Shown: positions 46,816 to 55,897, numbered from the stretch's first letter. The stretch is 64,000 bases of DNA from Ruegeria lacuscaerulensis (GCF_013033355.1 NZ_WQDY01000009.1:1-64000); one strand, 5' to 3'. Notes: generated by a model from the letters alone, not told the origin. Made by a program: numbers and translations.

Positions 46816-47477
46816 GCCCGATTGACGCGCTGCGCGAAATCCTGAACCTTGGCGGGCCGGTTGTTGCAATCCTGATTGCCATGTCTGTCGTGACCCTTGC
46901 GGTGACGCTCTATAAGGTCTGGCAGTTCACTGTGTCAGGTGTTGGACGGCACCGGGTGTTGTCGCAGGCATTGGCCGCCTGGGATGATGGCGACAAGCAG
47001 ACGGCGCGCGCGCGGCTGGCCAAAAGCCGCAGCTATCTGGCCCCGTTGGTCGAAGTGGCCATGGATGCGCCGGATGCACCGGGGCTGGACCAACGTCTGG
47101 ATGCCGAAGCCGGGCTGGCGCTGGCCGGGCTTGAACGCGGCTTTCGCCTGTTGGACACGGTGGCGCAGTTGGCCCCGCTGCTGGGTTTGTTCGGGACTGT
47201 TCTGGGTATGATCGAGGCGTTTCAAAGCCTGCAATCCGCTGGCTCGTCTGTTGATCCGTCACTTTTGGCGGGCGGAATCTGGGTGGCCCTGATCACGACT
47301 GCTGTAGGGTTGGCCGTGGCAATGCCGACCTCAATGGTCCTGTCTTGGTTCGAAAGCCGGACGGCACGTGAAAGAGTATTCGCCGACAAGGCGCTGCGCA
47401 CGATCCTTGTGCCGGGGCAAGCGATCCCGCTCGCCGATACTGACCAACCCATGGAAACCGCACCGGGACATGCGTAA
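46812..47477 (+). CDS. exbB: ExbB/TolQ/MotA-type proton channel
   Basis: A 221-residue inner-membrane protein with three helices; AQLAPLLGLFGTVLGMIEAF and LLAGGIWVALITTAVGLAVAMP are the proton-channel signatures. With ExbD it uses the proton gradient to energise TonB. Start overlaps the preceding gene; its end overlaps exbD by 8 nt. Confidence 0.88.
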   Translation: MSPIDALREILNLGGPVVAILIAMSVVTLAVTLYKVWQFTVSGVGRHRVLSQALAAWDDGDKQTARARLAKSRSYLAPLVEVAMDAPDAPGLDQRLDAEAGLALAGLERGFRLLDTVAQLAPLLGLFGTVLGMIEAFQSLQSAGSSVDPSLLAGGIWVALITTAVGLAVAMPTSMVLSWFESRTARERVFADKALRTILVPGQAIPLADTDQPMETAPGHA

Positions 47478-47835
47478 CAGGGCACCCTTTGTCAGACGAC
47501 CGCTGTCGATGACGCCGCTCATCGACGTGATCTTTCTGCTGCTGCTGTTCTTCATGCTCACGTCAACTTTTTCGAAATACGCCGAAATCGAGCTGAGTAA
47601 CGCGACCGGCGGCGGCACTCCCTCTGATACCCCGACCGAACGGTTTTTTGTTCAACTCGGGCCCGAGACGCTGACTTTGAACGGTGCTGACATTACGTTT
47701 GATGATCTGACGGCGCAGGTCGAAACCGGCCAGATTCTGATCAGTTTGGGCGAGGCGACCACCTCGCAGCGGTTGGTGGACCTTTTGGTCCGGCTCAGGG
47801 GGCGCGAAGGTCTCAGCGTTTTGGTGCTGGAATGA
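47470..47835 (+). CDS. exbD: ExbD-type protein, first copy
   Basis: About 121 residues. One N-terminal helix with the essential proton-binding Asp in SMTPLIDVIFLLLLFFML and a periplasmic domain. ATG at 47470 lies inside the end of exbB; the ATG at 47368 would put 34 residues inside it. Ends with a 4-nt overlap with the next exbD. Confidence 0.85.
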   Translation: MRNRAPFVRRPLSMTPLIDVIFLLLLFFMLTSTFSKYAEIELSNATGGGTPSDTPTERFFVQLGPETLTLNGADITFDDLTAQVETGQILISLGEATTSQRLVDLLVRLRGREGLSVLVLE

Positions 47836-48209
47836 TCCGCTCAATCCGTCCCCGCCGCAAACGCGACTCCACGATCGCTCTGATCAATGTCATCTTTTTG
47901 ATGTTGATCTTCTTTCTGATCGCCGGAACGGTTGCGGTGCCGCTGGATCCGGATCTTCAGCTTGTGGATACGTCCGAATTGGATGGGCGCGAACCTCCCG
48001 ATGCTTTGGTAATGCACAGTGACGGCAGCCTGAGTTTTCGCGGAACAGAGATTGAGCCCGAAGCCTATATGCAAGGTCGAGAGCCCGGCCCGGTGCGGAT
48101 CGTCCCCGATCGCGAGGCGCTGGGCGCGCGTCTGGTCGAAGTTACGGGGACATTGCGTCGTCTTGGGGCAACATCTGTATTCGTGGTGACCCAAAAGGCG
48201 TTGGAATGA
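47832..48209 (+). CDS. ExbD-type protein, second copy
   Basis: A 125-residue protein with TIALINVIFLMLIFFLIAG. At the place of the conserved Asp of the first copy (LIDVIF) stands Asn (LINVIF), so this copy may lack the proton-carrying residue and act as a structural partner. Overlaps its neighbours by 4 nt on each side. Confidence 0.82.
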   Translation: MIRSIRPRRKRDSTIALINVIFLMLIFFLIAGTVAVPLDPDLQLVDTSELDGREPPDALVMHSDGSLSFRGTEIEPEAYMQGREPGPVRIVPDREALGARLVEVTGTLRRLGATSVFVVTQKALE

Positions 48210-49369
48210 TCCGGGGGTCCATTTTCATCGCGGTTGTCGCCGTGCTGGTGTCATTGCTTCTGCATTTCATGGGGCTTGCTTTTACGACGCCAAATCTGGT
48301 TCAGGATGCTGGCACTTCGGACGCGCAAGATACGGTTGAACTGGGCAACAGTTTCGAAGACCTTGCCGAACCCGCATCAGCACCGGAAGAGCCGGAGCCT
48401 GTCCCCGAGCCCGAGCCGCCAGCCGAAGAAGAAGTTGTCGAAGAACTGCCAGAGGAACCTGAAGTGCCGGTCAGCGAGGCGCTAGTCGCCTCGGAAAACC
48501 CTCAGCAGACCTTCTCACCGGATGTTGGTGAGGCCGAAGTTGTGCAGCCCGTAGAAACCGAGCCAGTCGAACCGGATGTGGCTGAGACCGAAGATACATC
48601 TGAAGGCGAAGAAGCCGCGAGCGATGAAATTGAAGAAACTCCGTCCGTGGAAACAGCAGAGGTGGTCGAGATACCCGAAGGCGATCCGGACGTTTTGCCC
48701 GAGGAACTTGAGGCCCCCACCGAAACGCCGCCCGTGACACCGGAGGTCGAAGAACTTGCAGCGCTTCCTGAACCCGAAGCTGAACCTGTGCCCGAAATTT
48801 CCGTCGTGCCGGTTGTGCCGCTTGAAGATGAAGCGGTCGATCCCGTTCTGCCCGAAGCAACCGCCGAGCCGGAAGAGACCGAGGCCGATTCGGAACTGGC
48901 TGTTCGGTCCTCGATCCGGCCACAACGGCCCGAACGCGAGCCGACACCCCGACGGCAGGGCGCAAGTAATGGCGCGCGGGATTTCAGTGATCTGAGATTC
49001 CCTTCGCAAGAGATCGAGTCGCCCTTATCCACCTATCGGCGCAGCGGGGTCGATAACTTCACCCGAGGCAACAGTGGCACTCGGTCTGGTGGGCGAGGGC
49101 CCGGGAATTCGGACACCACCAACTATGCGGGCGAGGTTCTGGTCCATCTGAACCGCGCCCCGGTCGTCTTTGTCTCGGCGCGCGGCTTTGCGCAGGTTTT
49201 CTTCCGGATCAATCCTGACGGATCACTGGCCTTTGTCGATGTGGTGGACAGTTCCGGCTCGCCCGAAGTCGACCGCGCTGCCCGCGCGCAAGTTCGCGCC
49301 GCCGAGCCGTTCCCTCTGCCGCCCGGAGGAACCAGCCGCAGTTTGTCGTTCTTTTACACCAGCAATTGA
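48206..49369 (+). CDS. TonB-like energy transducer with acidic linker
   Basis: A 387-residue protein: one N-terminal helix (FIAVVAVLVSLLLHFMGLAF), a very long Glu/Pro/Val-rich linker at about residues 45-240, and a C-terminal TonB-type domain (VFFRINPDGSLAFVDVVDSSGSPEVDRAA). Canonical TonB linkers are Pro-Glu then Pro-Lys; this one is almost entirely acidic. No receptor gene is near. Last gene of the operon; an inverted repeat follows it. Confidence 0.82.
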   Translation: MIRGSIFIAVVAVLVSLLLHFMGLAFTTPNLVQDAGTSDAQDTVELGNSFEDLAEPASAPEEPEPVPEPEPPAEEEVVEELPEEPEVPVSEALVASENPQQTFSPDVGEAEVVQPVETEPVEPDVAETEDTSEGEEAASDEIEETPSVETAEVVEIPEGDPDVLPEELEAPTETPPVTPEVEELAALPEPEAEPVPEISVVPVVPLEDEAVDPVLPEATAEPEETEADSELAVRSSIRPQRPEREPTPRRQGASNGARDFSDLRFPSQEIESPLSTYRRSGVDNFTRGNSGTRSGGRGPGNSDTTNYAGEVLVHLNRAPVVFVSARGFAQVFFRINPDGSLAFVDVVDSSGSPEVDRAARAQVRAAEPFPLPPGGTSRSLSFFYTSN

Positions 49370-49710
49370 CCACCATCGGACATGCAGATCGTTTTATCTG
49401 CACTCAAAAATTTGGGTTTTGAATTTACCCTTATTTTCAATGCGACAGTCCGGCGCTTGGCCGTTTCAAGGCCCGCCGCCATTTTTGTTGATCACACCTT
49501 TGTAATGTTTCTGGTGAATCCCCGAATGGTTCTTAAATAAACGCTAACCGCATGCGGCGGGATCAACGATCAGTGCAAAGATGCAACAAACTCCATTGCG
49601 CTGACAAAAAAACGCAAGATACATATTGCGTAATTTCTGTAAATCTAAGAATGGAAGCTCAAGTCGCAATTGCGCGGCTGTCCTCCTCTCGAAATTTATG
49701 GAATCACACC
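49370..49710. other. TonB-porin intergenic region
   Basis: A 340-nt gene-free region. It holds a TGCAGAT/ATCTGCA stem-loop at 49383-49402, a near-CtrA motif TTAA-N7-CTAAC at 49533-49548 (one mismatch), and a CGCAATTGCG palindrome at 49665-49674, 36 nt before the porin start. Porin transcription should begin here. Confidence 0.45.
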
Positions 49711-50718
49711 ATGAAAAAACTCCTCATCGCATCGACCGCGCTGATCGCAACCGCAAGCGTTGCTGCCGCGGAAGTTAAATTCAGCGGCTACGGTCGTTTT
49801 GGTATTGGCTACGAAGAAGATCGTTCTGCACAAACCACAACCACGACCGCCGGCGGCGCCGTCAACGTGAACAATCCTTCGACCGACAATACCATTCTGG
49901 TGTCGCGTTTCCGCCTGAACATCGACGCCAATGTCGAAACCGACAGCGGTGTCGAATTCCAGGGCCGCGTTCGTTTGCAGGCCGACGACGACTCGTCCAC
50001 CGGTGAACAGAACGAAGCTGGTCTGAACGGCGCCCGTTTCTCGGTCATCTACGGCGGCTTGCGTGTTGACGCGGGCAACGTCTCGGGTTCGTTCGACAAC
50101 CTGGATGACTATTTCGGCAACGAACCCGGCCTGGAAGAATTCCTTGGCCAGTACGTTGGCGTTAACTACTCGTTCCTCGAGTACAGCTCGACCGGTTCCG
50201 GTGCAAACGCGGTATTCTTCCGTTACACCGTCGGCGATTTCGCGTTCTCGGCCTCGTATGATCAGGACACTCAATTCCTGGGCGCGGGTCAGACTGACGA
50301 TCGCGATCGCTGGGACGTAAGCGGTTCGTACACATTCAACAACATCACCGCGTCGCTGGCCTATGGTGAGACCGACGAAGGCGCTGGTGTTGAAAAAGAA
50401 AGCCTGGCCGTTCTGACCATCGGCGCAGAACTGGGCGATTTCTACGGCACCCTGTTCCTGGCAGACGACGACGTTGCTGACGATGCCGAAAACGGCACTG
50501 CCTATGGTCTGTCGGCATCCTACAACGTTGGCGCAGCAACCACCCTGCAGTTCGTTTACGGTGACGGCAATGCGGATGACGATACGCGCAACATCGGTGT
50601 TGGTGCCATCTACGACCTGGGCAACGGTGCAACCCTGCGTGGCGCTGTTGGCGAGATCAAAGACGGTGACGAAGACGGCCGCATCCGCGCTGACTTTGGT
50701 GCTCAGTTCAACTTCTAA
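49711..50718 (+). CDS. Outer-membrane porin (Rhodobacter type)
   Basis: A 335-residue precursor: signal peptide KKLLIASTALIATASVAAA, then a repetitive pattern of alternating hydrophobic beta strands beginning VKFSGYGRFGIGYEED and ending with the C-terminal aromatic DFGAQFNF, as required for outer-membrane assembly. It matches 16-strand Rhodobacter-type porins. Acidic (Asp/Glu rich) overall, which suggests cation preference. ATG at 49711 chosen for the signal peptide; codon use is strongly biased, as expected for an abundant protein. A terminator follows. Confidence 0.92.
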   Translation: MKKLLIASTALIATASVAAAEVKFSGYGRFGIGYEEDRSAQTTTTTAGGAVNVNNPSTDNTILVSRFRLNIDANVETDSGVEFQGRVRLQADDDSSTGEQNEAGLNGARFSVIYGGLRVDAGNVSGSFDNLDDYFGNEPGLEEFLGQYVGVNYSFLEYSSTGSGANAVFFRYTVGDFAFSASYDQDTQFLGAGQTDDRDRWDVSGSYTFNNITASLAYGETDEGAGVEKESLAVLTIGAELGDFYGTLFLADDDVADDAENGTAYGLSASYNVGAATTLQFVYGDGNADDDTRNIGVGAIYDLGNGATLRGAVGEIKDGDEDGRIRADFGAQFNF

Positions 50719-50743
50719 GTTGATTTGAACCATACAGACTATT

Positions 50744-50773
50744 GGGCGGGTCCTTAGATCCGCCCTTTTTCAT
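50744..50773 (+). terminator. Porin terminator
   Basis: GGGCGGGTC pairs with GATCCGCCC (one G-U) around a short loop, followed by TTTTT. Confidence 0.88.
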
Positions 50774-51312
50774 TTCTTTTCAAAGAACAGAATGACTTCG
50801 CCCAAGCGCACGCCGTAACGCGAAACATAAGCGCGGTTCAGCAACCGGTCATCCGACAACAGCCACATCCAATCGTCGAAGTTCACGCGCATTGTGCCTT
50901 CTTTGATGGGCAAGTCGATTTTGTATTTCCAGTTGAACGTATCCCCACGCTCGACACCCGAGGCGGTGCCAAGCACGCCCGGAGCGGTTCCTGTCCACGT
51001 ATCTTCACCTGTTTTGGTCAGAGTCCAGATCCGCTGTTCCGTGGCGCCATCGTCATAAACAAAATCTTCGACAAGCGTCAGCGTTTTGCCGTCCCATGTG
51101 CCGTCTATATCCACAGTAAACCGTCGCGGGACATTGCCCAGAACGTCTTGGAACTGCCCATAGGCTACGGTTTCACCCTCAAAGAACTCTTCCAGATTCA
51201 ATTGCCGGTCTGACAGGAACGTCTTTGGAACGCGCGGCTTGGCGGAACAGGATGCCAAAGCCACAATCCCCACGATCGCCAGAGCTGAGACAGTAAGCCG
51301 CCGGATCATCAT
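50770..51312 (-). CDS. DUF3833 lipoprotein
   Basis: A 180-residue lipoprotein (lipobox LASC, SALAIVGIVALASC) with a DUF3833 beta-domain: LNLEEFFEGETVAYGQFQD and the WMWLLSDDRLLNRAYVSRYGVRLGEV region. Function unknown. Starts inside the end of the preceding DUF3833 gene (4-nt overlap). Last gene of a five-gene leftward operon with an FAD oxidase and a chalcone-isomerase-like gene. Confidence 0.85.
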   Translation of the reverse strand: MMIRRLTVSALAIVGIVALASCSAKPRVPKTFLSDRQLNLEEFFEGETVAYGQFQDVLGNVPRRFTVDIDGTWDGKTLTLVEDFVYDDGATEQRIWTLTKTGEDTWTGTAPGVLGTASGVERGDTFNWKYKIDLPIKEGTMRVNFDDWMWLLSDDRLLNRAYVSRYGVRLGEVILFFEKK

Positions 51313-51926
51313 TGCAGCGGCCTCACGTCGCTGTCTGCATCATAGCCGTTCGCCCCGTTCAGATGCGCGGTCTTAACCTCGGGCGCAGGTCGCATCGTGG
51401 CAACCAGTTCGGCAACCTTTATTCCGAACTTGCGCATCTCGGATCGGTTCATGATCACACCGTTTTCGGTCAGATACATCCAATCGGTCACGTCCAGAGT
51501 ATGCCCGCCTGAATCTTGCGGCAAAATGATCCGGTACTTCAACTTGACTGTAGACCCCGAGATCGTGCCTTGACCCTCGCCCACGATGTCATCTGCAGTG
51601 GCGGTAAACGTGTTGCCAGTGCCCAGTGTCAGATACCATTTGCGGGTCATCTGCTTGCCGTTGGAATAGGTGAAATACTCGGCCAGTGTACCGGTGTTTC
51701 CGTTCCATTCGCCAACCATACGGGCAACAAAGCTGTTGGTCATCTTGCCGTTGGGTCCATAGATCAACCCCTCGGACAGGATTTCCCCGTTTAGGTTCTG
51801 TTTCATGTTAAAGGCAGGGCCTGTGCTTGCGTAGTCCGCAGGTACCTGTGAGCGAAAGCTCAGGAACCTCCGCTTTGCAATGATCACCAAAAGGATGGCG
51901 GCAAGAAGGATGGCAACAAGTGTCAT
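51309..51926 (-). CDS. DUF3833 domain protein, membrane-anchored
   Basis: A 205-residue protein with an N-terminal helix (TLVAILLAAILLVIIAKRRF) and the DUF3833 domain (LNGEILSEGLIYGPNG, DWMYLTENGVIMNRSEMRKFGIKV). A tandem paralogue of the following lipoprotein with different anchoring. ATG at 51926 overlaps the MFS gene by 4 nt. The same frame stays open upstream to 52364 but that part is antiparallel coding noise of the MFS gene. Confidence 0.82.
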   Translation of the reverse strand: MTLVAILLAAILLVIIAKRRFLSFRSQVPADYASTGPAFNMKQNLNGEILSEGLIYGPNGKMTNSFVARMVGEWNGNTGTLAEYFTYSNGKQMTRKWYLTLGTGNTFTATADDIVGEGQGTISGSTVKLKYRIILPQDSGGHTLDVTDWMYLTENGVIMNRSEMRKFGIKVAELVATMRPAPEVKTAHLNGANGYDADSDVRPLQ

Positions 51927-53146
51927 TTGGAAGTGACCTCCGTTGGCAACGTCAGAACCATTCCGAACGCGCCGAGTTTCAGGATGCAGGGCAGCACTGC
52001 GTAGGCGAGGTTGAGCGTATTCAGAGCCTCGGCCGAGTTTGCTTGTCCCGGAGCGAATCCGCTGCGTTCGAGCAGCGGCAAAGTGAAGAAGGCGGCCAAT
52101 GCAAGGCCCAGTTTGCCCGCAAATGACCAGATGCCAAACGCCGCGGATGCGTTCAGGCCAGCGCGCGTCAGTACGACCGAGAACATCGCTGGCAACACGA
52201 CCATATCCGCGCCCAATGCGGCACCAGATGCAATACAGATCACCGCGAACCCAGTCAGGTTCCCCGCCGACAGAGTGGCGGCACCGATGAAGCCTGCGAT
52301 CGAAAGGGGCATGGCGATTATCAGAGTCTGTTTCGGGCCGATTCGGTTGCTTAGGCGTGCCCAAAGCGGAACGCTTGCCCCGGCGCTGAGGAAAAACAGG
52401 ATCAATAACGGCCCGGCTTTTCCAGGCAATTGCAGGCGATCTTCAACGAAGAACAAAAACAAGGTTGATGTGATGGCCACAGGCAAACTGTTCACCAGCG
52501 CCAAAGCCAACAGACGCAGCGCACCTGCCTGACCCAGCCCTGCAAAAGATAACCCATCGCCGGTAATCGGCGTACGCAGCCAAATGGGGTACGTCACCGC
52601 GCATGTCAGCACCGCTAACAGGCCCAAGAAAATGCCGAAAGCTGGATATCCCTGAGCGGCCGCTCCGAACGCCAGAAACAGAGCAGGGGCACTGGCTGCG
52701 ACGACCACTCCCAACAATTGGCCGCCTTCGCGCCATGCGGCCAATGTCATCAGTTCTTTCGGATCTGTCTGTTTTGCAAGGGTGGCGCTGCGGCCATACA
52801 AAAGGATCGTGCCGAGGCTGTAGGCCGAAAACAGTAACACCAGAACAGAGACTAATGCTGCGATGCTTGCGCCTTCGGGCAAGTTAAAGAGGACCGGAAA
52901 GCCAATGGCCAATCCCAGCGCAGCCATTGCTGCGAATACAAGTTGGGCCTTGGGCCAACGGTCGATGGCCCAGCCGATCAAAGGATCCTGCACCAAATCG
53001 ACCAACCGGATCACCAGTAGGACAGAACCGATTACGCCCAGTCCGATACCAAGATTGACGGCGGCGAAACGCGGCAGATGAATATAAAGCGGGATACCCG
53101 CTGCCGCGAGCATCAGCGCATAGAGGCTGACCCGCGGATACAGCAT
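51923..53146 (-). CDS. MFS/GPH-type transporter
   Basis: A 407-residue protein with about 12 hydrophobic segments and the GPH-like VQDPLIGWAIDRWPKAQLVF loop between helices 2 and 3. GPH transporters move sugars and other anions with cations. Its operon contains oxidase and DUF3833 genes, where an equivalent transporter is common, but the substrate is unknown. Overlaps the chalcone-isomerase-like gene by 1 nt. Confidence 0.82.
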   Translation of the reverse strand: MLYPRVSLYALMLAAAGIPLYIHLPRFAAVNLGIGLGVIGSVLLVIRLVDLVQDPLIGWAIDRWPKAQLVFAAMAALGLAIGFPVLFNLPEGASIAALVSVLVLLFSAYSLGTILLYGRSATLAKQTDPKELMTLAAWREGGQLLGVVVAASAPALFLAFGAAAQGYPAFGIFLGLLAVLTCAVTYPIWLRTPITGDGLSFAGLGQAGALRLLALALVNSLPVAITSTLFLFFVEDRLQLPGKAGPLLILFFLSAGASVPLWARLSNRIGPKQTLIIAMPLSIAGFIGAATLSAGNLTGFAVICIASGAALGADMVVLPAMFSVVLTRAGLNASAAFGIWSFAGKLGLALAAFFTLPLLERSGFAPGQANSAEALNTLNLAYAVLPCILKLGAFGMVLTLPTEVTSK

Positions 53147-53682
53147 TATTGTCCCCGCAACTTCTGCGAGAAGGAGGCTGAGCGCGTGTTTTCACCCAAG
53201 AAAACAGACATGAAACTGCGCTTGATGCCCGGATAGGACATCGTGCAGGTCTTGGCTCCATTCAGCCAGAAAGATACGCGATCTGGTCCATCTGATACGG
53301 CCAGGTATCGGTCGCCTTTCTTCACGGCCTTGAAGCAGGTTTCAAGCTGATCGCGCACTGGGGCCGGGCTGCCGATGCGCTCCATCTCATCCAGTGTCGA
53401 ATTGATCAGCGCCTTTTTCGTCACGTTGCGGCGGTATTGAAGTTCAAGGGCAAAGTCCTGCCCCCAATCAAACGACGCACCGCGCTGTGTGAACAGCTGC
53501 GCATTATACAAAGGCAACCCCAAGTACCGGTAGGTTGCCGTGCCATGCAGTTGAGGGTTGTCCAGCGTGTTAAGGCCCGGTGAGGCTGCAAGCCCGCCAG
53601 GGGCCAGCAGCAACACCGAAATCAACGCCGCGCGGAAGCCACCCTTAGGCAGGGATGGCCGGGCCTTTTGCAAGAGTGTCAT
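53146..53682 (-). CDS. Chalcone-isomerase-like exported protein
   Basis: A 178-residue protein with an N-terminal signal peptide (FRAALISVLLLAPGGLAAS) and the Chalcone_2-type fold: LHGTATYRYLGLPLYNAQLFT, ELQYRRNVTKKALI, VSFWLNGAKTCTM. Bacterial relatives bind fatty acids or haem rather than flavonoids. Overlaps the FAD gene by 38 nt unless it starts later. Part of the leftward operon. Confidence 0.75.
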   Translation of the reverse strand: MTLLQKARPSLPKGGFRAALISVLLLAPGGLAASPGLNTLDNPQLHGTATYRYLGLPLYNAQLFTQRGASFDWGQDFALELQYRRNVTKKALINSTLDEMERIGSPAPVRDQLETCFKAVKKGDRYLAVSDGPDRVSFWLNGAKTCTMSYPGIKRSFMSVFLGENTRSASFSQKLRGQ

Positions 53683-54967
53683 TTTCAGCTCCGAGGGTTT
53701 GCGGGGTGCCGTTCAGCTGCGCAACAACATGCATCGCGCTGGCAATCCCGTCTTCGTGAAAGCCGTGCCTGTTATAGGCGCCGGCAAACCAGGTTCGGTT
53801 CTGTCCCTGCATCTCGCGGATTTGCCCTTGTGCTTTCAGGGCTGCTTTGTCGAATACCGGGTGGGCAAATTCGACTTGATCATAGATTTTATCCGCAGGA
53901 ATTTCTGATGAAGCATTCAGCGACACGAAAAGGGGGTCACTGTCCGGAATATTCTGAAGCCGGTTCATCCAGTAGGTTACGCCAACATTTCCAGCCTGCG
54001 ACCGATAGGTCCAACTGGACCAGCAGGCGCGTCGCCGTGGCATCTGGCGTTCGTCGCAATGCAGAATCGCTGTATTGGGCTGATACCGGATTGCGCCAAG
54101 TGCCGCGCGCTCGGCTTCGGTCGCGGCATCGCCCAGAATGGCCAGTGATTGATCGGAATGCGTGGCGAGGATAATCTCGTCAAACTGATCCGCGTGACCT
54201 TGGCTGTGGACCGTAACACCCACATCGTCGCGTTTCACGTGATCAACCGGTGCAGCCAATCGGATATCACATCCGCGCGCGCGCAGGGCGGCATCGATGC
54301 GACGCACATATTCGATGCTACCGCCTTTGACGGTATACCATTGGTGCTGCTTCGCGCGTCCACTGGCCAGCAGAGCGTGGTTTCGGAAGAATTGCACCAG
54401 CGAGCGGGCCGGGAACTGATCCACGAACTCAACTGGGGTCGACCAGATCGCGCCACACATGGGCATCAGATAGTTGTGGCGGAACCAATGGCCCAGGCGC
54501 AGCTGATCCACCAACTCTCCGATTGTGGTGTCATCGTCTTGGGCGGCCTCTGGGGCCTCTTTTCCGAACCGCAGGATGTCGGCGATCATTTTGTAATAGG
54601 CGGGGCGGGCCAAGTTGCGTTTCTGCGCCGTCAGGGTGCGCAGGTTGTTCAGCCCGTATTCGATGCGGCCATTGTCAATGGTGGCGCCAAAGCTCATTTC
54701 CGACTTGATGACCGGAACGTTCAACTCGTCAAATAGCGCGGTCAGGTAGGGATAAGTCACATAGTTGAAGACGATGAACCCGGTATCCACCGGTTGGTCG
54801 CCATTCTTTCCGGCCATAACCGTGCGCGCGTGACCGCCCAGCCGGGGTTCGGCCTCAAAGACGGTTACGTCGTTGTTTTCTGACAGGTAGTAAGCTGCGG
54901 AGAGACCCGAGATGCCTGCGCCAATGACTGCGATTTTTTTCCGGCCGCCCCGGGATTCGTCGAACAT
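53645..54967 (-). CDS. FAD-dependent amine oxidase-like protein
   Basis: A 440-residue flavoprotein with the NAD/FAD-binding N-terminus KKIAVIGAGISGLSAAYYL and GGHART, the amine-oxidase/protoporphyrinogen-oxidase layout, and a C-terminal FAD segment WFAGAYNRHGFHEDGIAS. Homologues are grouped with cyclopropane-fatty-acid synthase and DUF1365 in a photooxidative-stress/lipid-modification cluster of Rhodobacterales; those two genes are absent here. First gene of the operon; GAGG lies 6 nt before the ATG and a TGATCC promoter candidate is upstream. Confidence 0.82.
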   Translation of the reverse strand: MFDESRGGRKKIAVIGAGISGLSAAYYLSENNDVTVFEAEPRLGGHARTVMAGKNGDQPVDTGFIVFNYVTYPYLTALFDELNVPVIKSEMSFGATIDNGRIEYGLNNLRTLTAQKRNLARPAYYKMIADILRFGKEAPEAAQDDDTTIGELVDQLRLGHWFRHNYLMPMCGAIWSTPVEFVDQFPARSLVQFFRNHALLASGRAKQHQWYTVKGGSIEYVRRIDAALRARGCDIRLAAPVDHVKRDDVGVTVHSQGHADQFDEIILATHSDQSLAILGDAATEAERAALGAIRYQPNTAILHCDERQMPRRRACWSSWTYRSQAGNVGVTYWMNRLQNIPDSDPLFVSLNASSEIPADKIYDQVEFAHPVFDKAALKAQGQIREMQGQNRTWFAGAYNRHGFHEDGIASAMHVVAQLNGTPQTLGAENDTLAKGPAIPA

Positions 54968-54996
54968 TCAAGCCTCGTTATGTAACGTATTACAAT

Positions 54997-55026
54997 AAGA
55001 TACGCAGGATATGCGGGGGTGGATCA
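54997..55026 (-). promoter_or_regulatory. TGATCC-type promoter for the FAD operon
   Basis: On the minus strand TGATCC (55026-55021) is followed after 18 nt by TATCTT (55002-54997), about 30 nt before the ATG at 54967. TGATCC is the -35 of RpoE-ChrR-type promoters in Rhodobacter. Not a sigma-70 pattern. Confidence 0.5.
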
Positions 55027-55099
55027 ATCGGATTAGGTGTTTTTCTTGAATGCACTATGTTGTGACCTCGGGTTACAGAAGACCTGGCGGATCTGCTTT

Positions 55100-55129
55100 T
55101 GATCCAGCGCCCCGTCGCGGTCGTAAAAG
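55100..55129 (+). promoter_or_regulatory. TGATCC-type promoter for the SDR gene
   Basis: TGATCC at 55100-55105, then 18 nt, then TAAAAG at 55124-55129, about 27 nt before the SDR ATG at 55157. It mirrors the element of the divergent operon. Confidence 0.45.
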
Positions 55130-55156
55130 AAACACAACATATGAAACGGTCGCGGA

Positions 55157-55882
55157 ATGAGCAGCTTTGACGGAAAAACCTATTGGATCATTGGTGCCAG
55201 CGAAGGTCTGGGGCGGGCTTTGGCCCAAGCTCTCAGCCGTCAGGGCGCGCATCTGATCTTATCCGCGCGCAATGCCGACCGTCTGGCCGAGATGTGTGAG
55301 ACTTTGCCCAACGCTCGCGCAATCCCCATGGATGTGACCGATCTGGATTCGGTTCGCGCCGCAGTGGCCGGGGCGGGCGCGGTGGATGGTCTGGTTTATA
55401 ATGCCGGGGCCTATGATCCCATGCGCAGTGGCGATTGGGATACGGAAACCGCGCTGAGGATGGTCGATGTGAATTATCTGGGGGCCATGCGCGTGTTGGG
55501 GGAAACCGTGCCCGGTTTCGTCAAGGTCGGACAGGGTGAGATCACGCTTATAGGGTCTCTGGCCGGATACCATGGGTTGCCTGCTGCAATTGGCTATGGG
55601 GCCAGCAAAGCCGCGCTGGTGTCTCTGGCAGAGACGATGCGGCATGATTTGGCTGGAACTGGTGTGACTGTGCGGATCGTCAATCCGGGCTTCATCAAGA
55701 CCCGCCTGACCGAGAAGAACAGCTTCAAGATGCCCATGCTGATGACGCCCGAGGACGCGGCGGATCGCGTGGCCAAAGCCATGGCGCGTCGCCGGTTCCG
55801 CACCGATTTCCCTGCGCCGTTTTCCTGGGTGATCCGGCTGATTGATTACCTGCCGGATTGGCTGGTGTATCGCGGTAAGTAG
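55157..55882 (+). CDS. Short-chain dehydrogenase/reductase
   Basis: A 241-residue classical SDR: nucleotide loop GASEGLGRALAQAL, LVYNAGAYDP, and the catalytic Y-x3-K in GYGASKAAL. Substrate unknown. It is divergent from the FAD oxidase operon and appears to share its type of promoter, so the two probably form one regulon. Convergent with imuB. Confidence 0.87.
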   Translation: MSSFDGKTYWIIGASEGLGRALAQALSRQGAHLILSARNADRLAEMCETLPNARAIPMDVTDLDSVRAAVAGAGAVDGLVYNAGAYDPMRSGDWDTETALRMVDVNYLGAMRVLGETVPGFVKVGQGEITLIGSLAGYHGLPAAIGYGASKAALVSLAETMRHDLAGTGVTVRIVNPGFIKTRLTEKNSFKMPMLMTPEDAADRVAKAMARRRFRTDFPAPFSWVIRLIDYLPDWLVYRGK

Positions 55883-55897
55883 ACTCTAATCAGGGGT

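Noticed and set aside
48471..49032. Ser/Arg-rich antisense frames in the tonB-like gene
   Set aside because: They are the reverse complement of the repetitive Glu/Pro/Val linker codons, not separate genes.
49696..50733. 345-residue antisense frame across the porin
   Set aside because: The porin has a signal peptide, beta-strand pattern and C-terminal Phe; the antisense frame has none of these.
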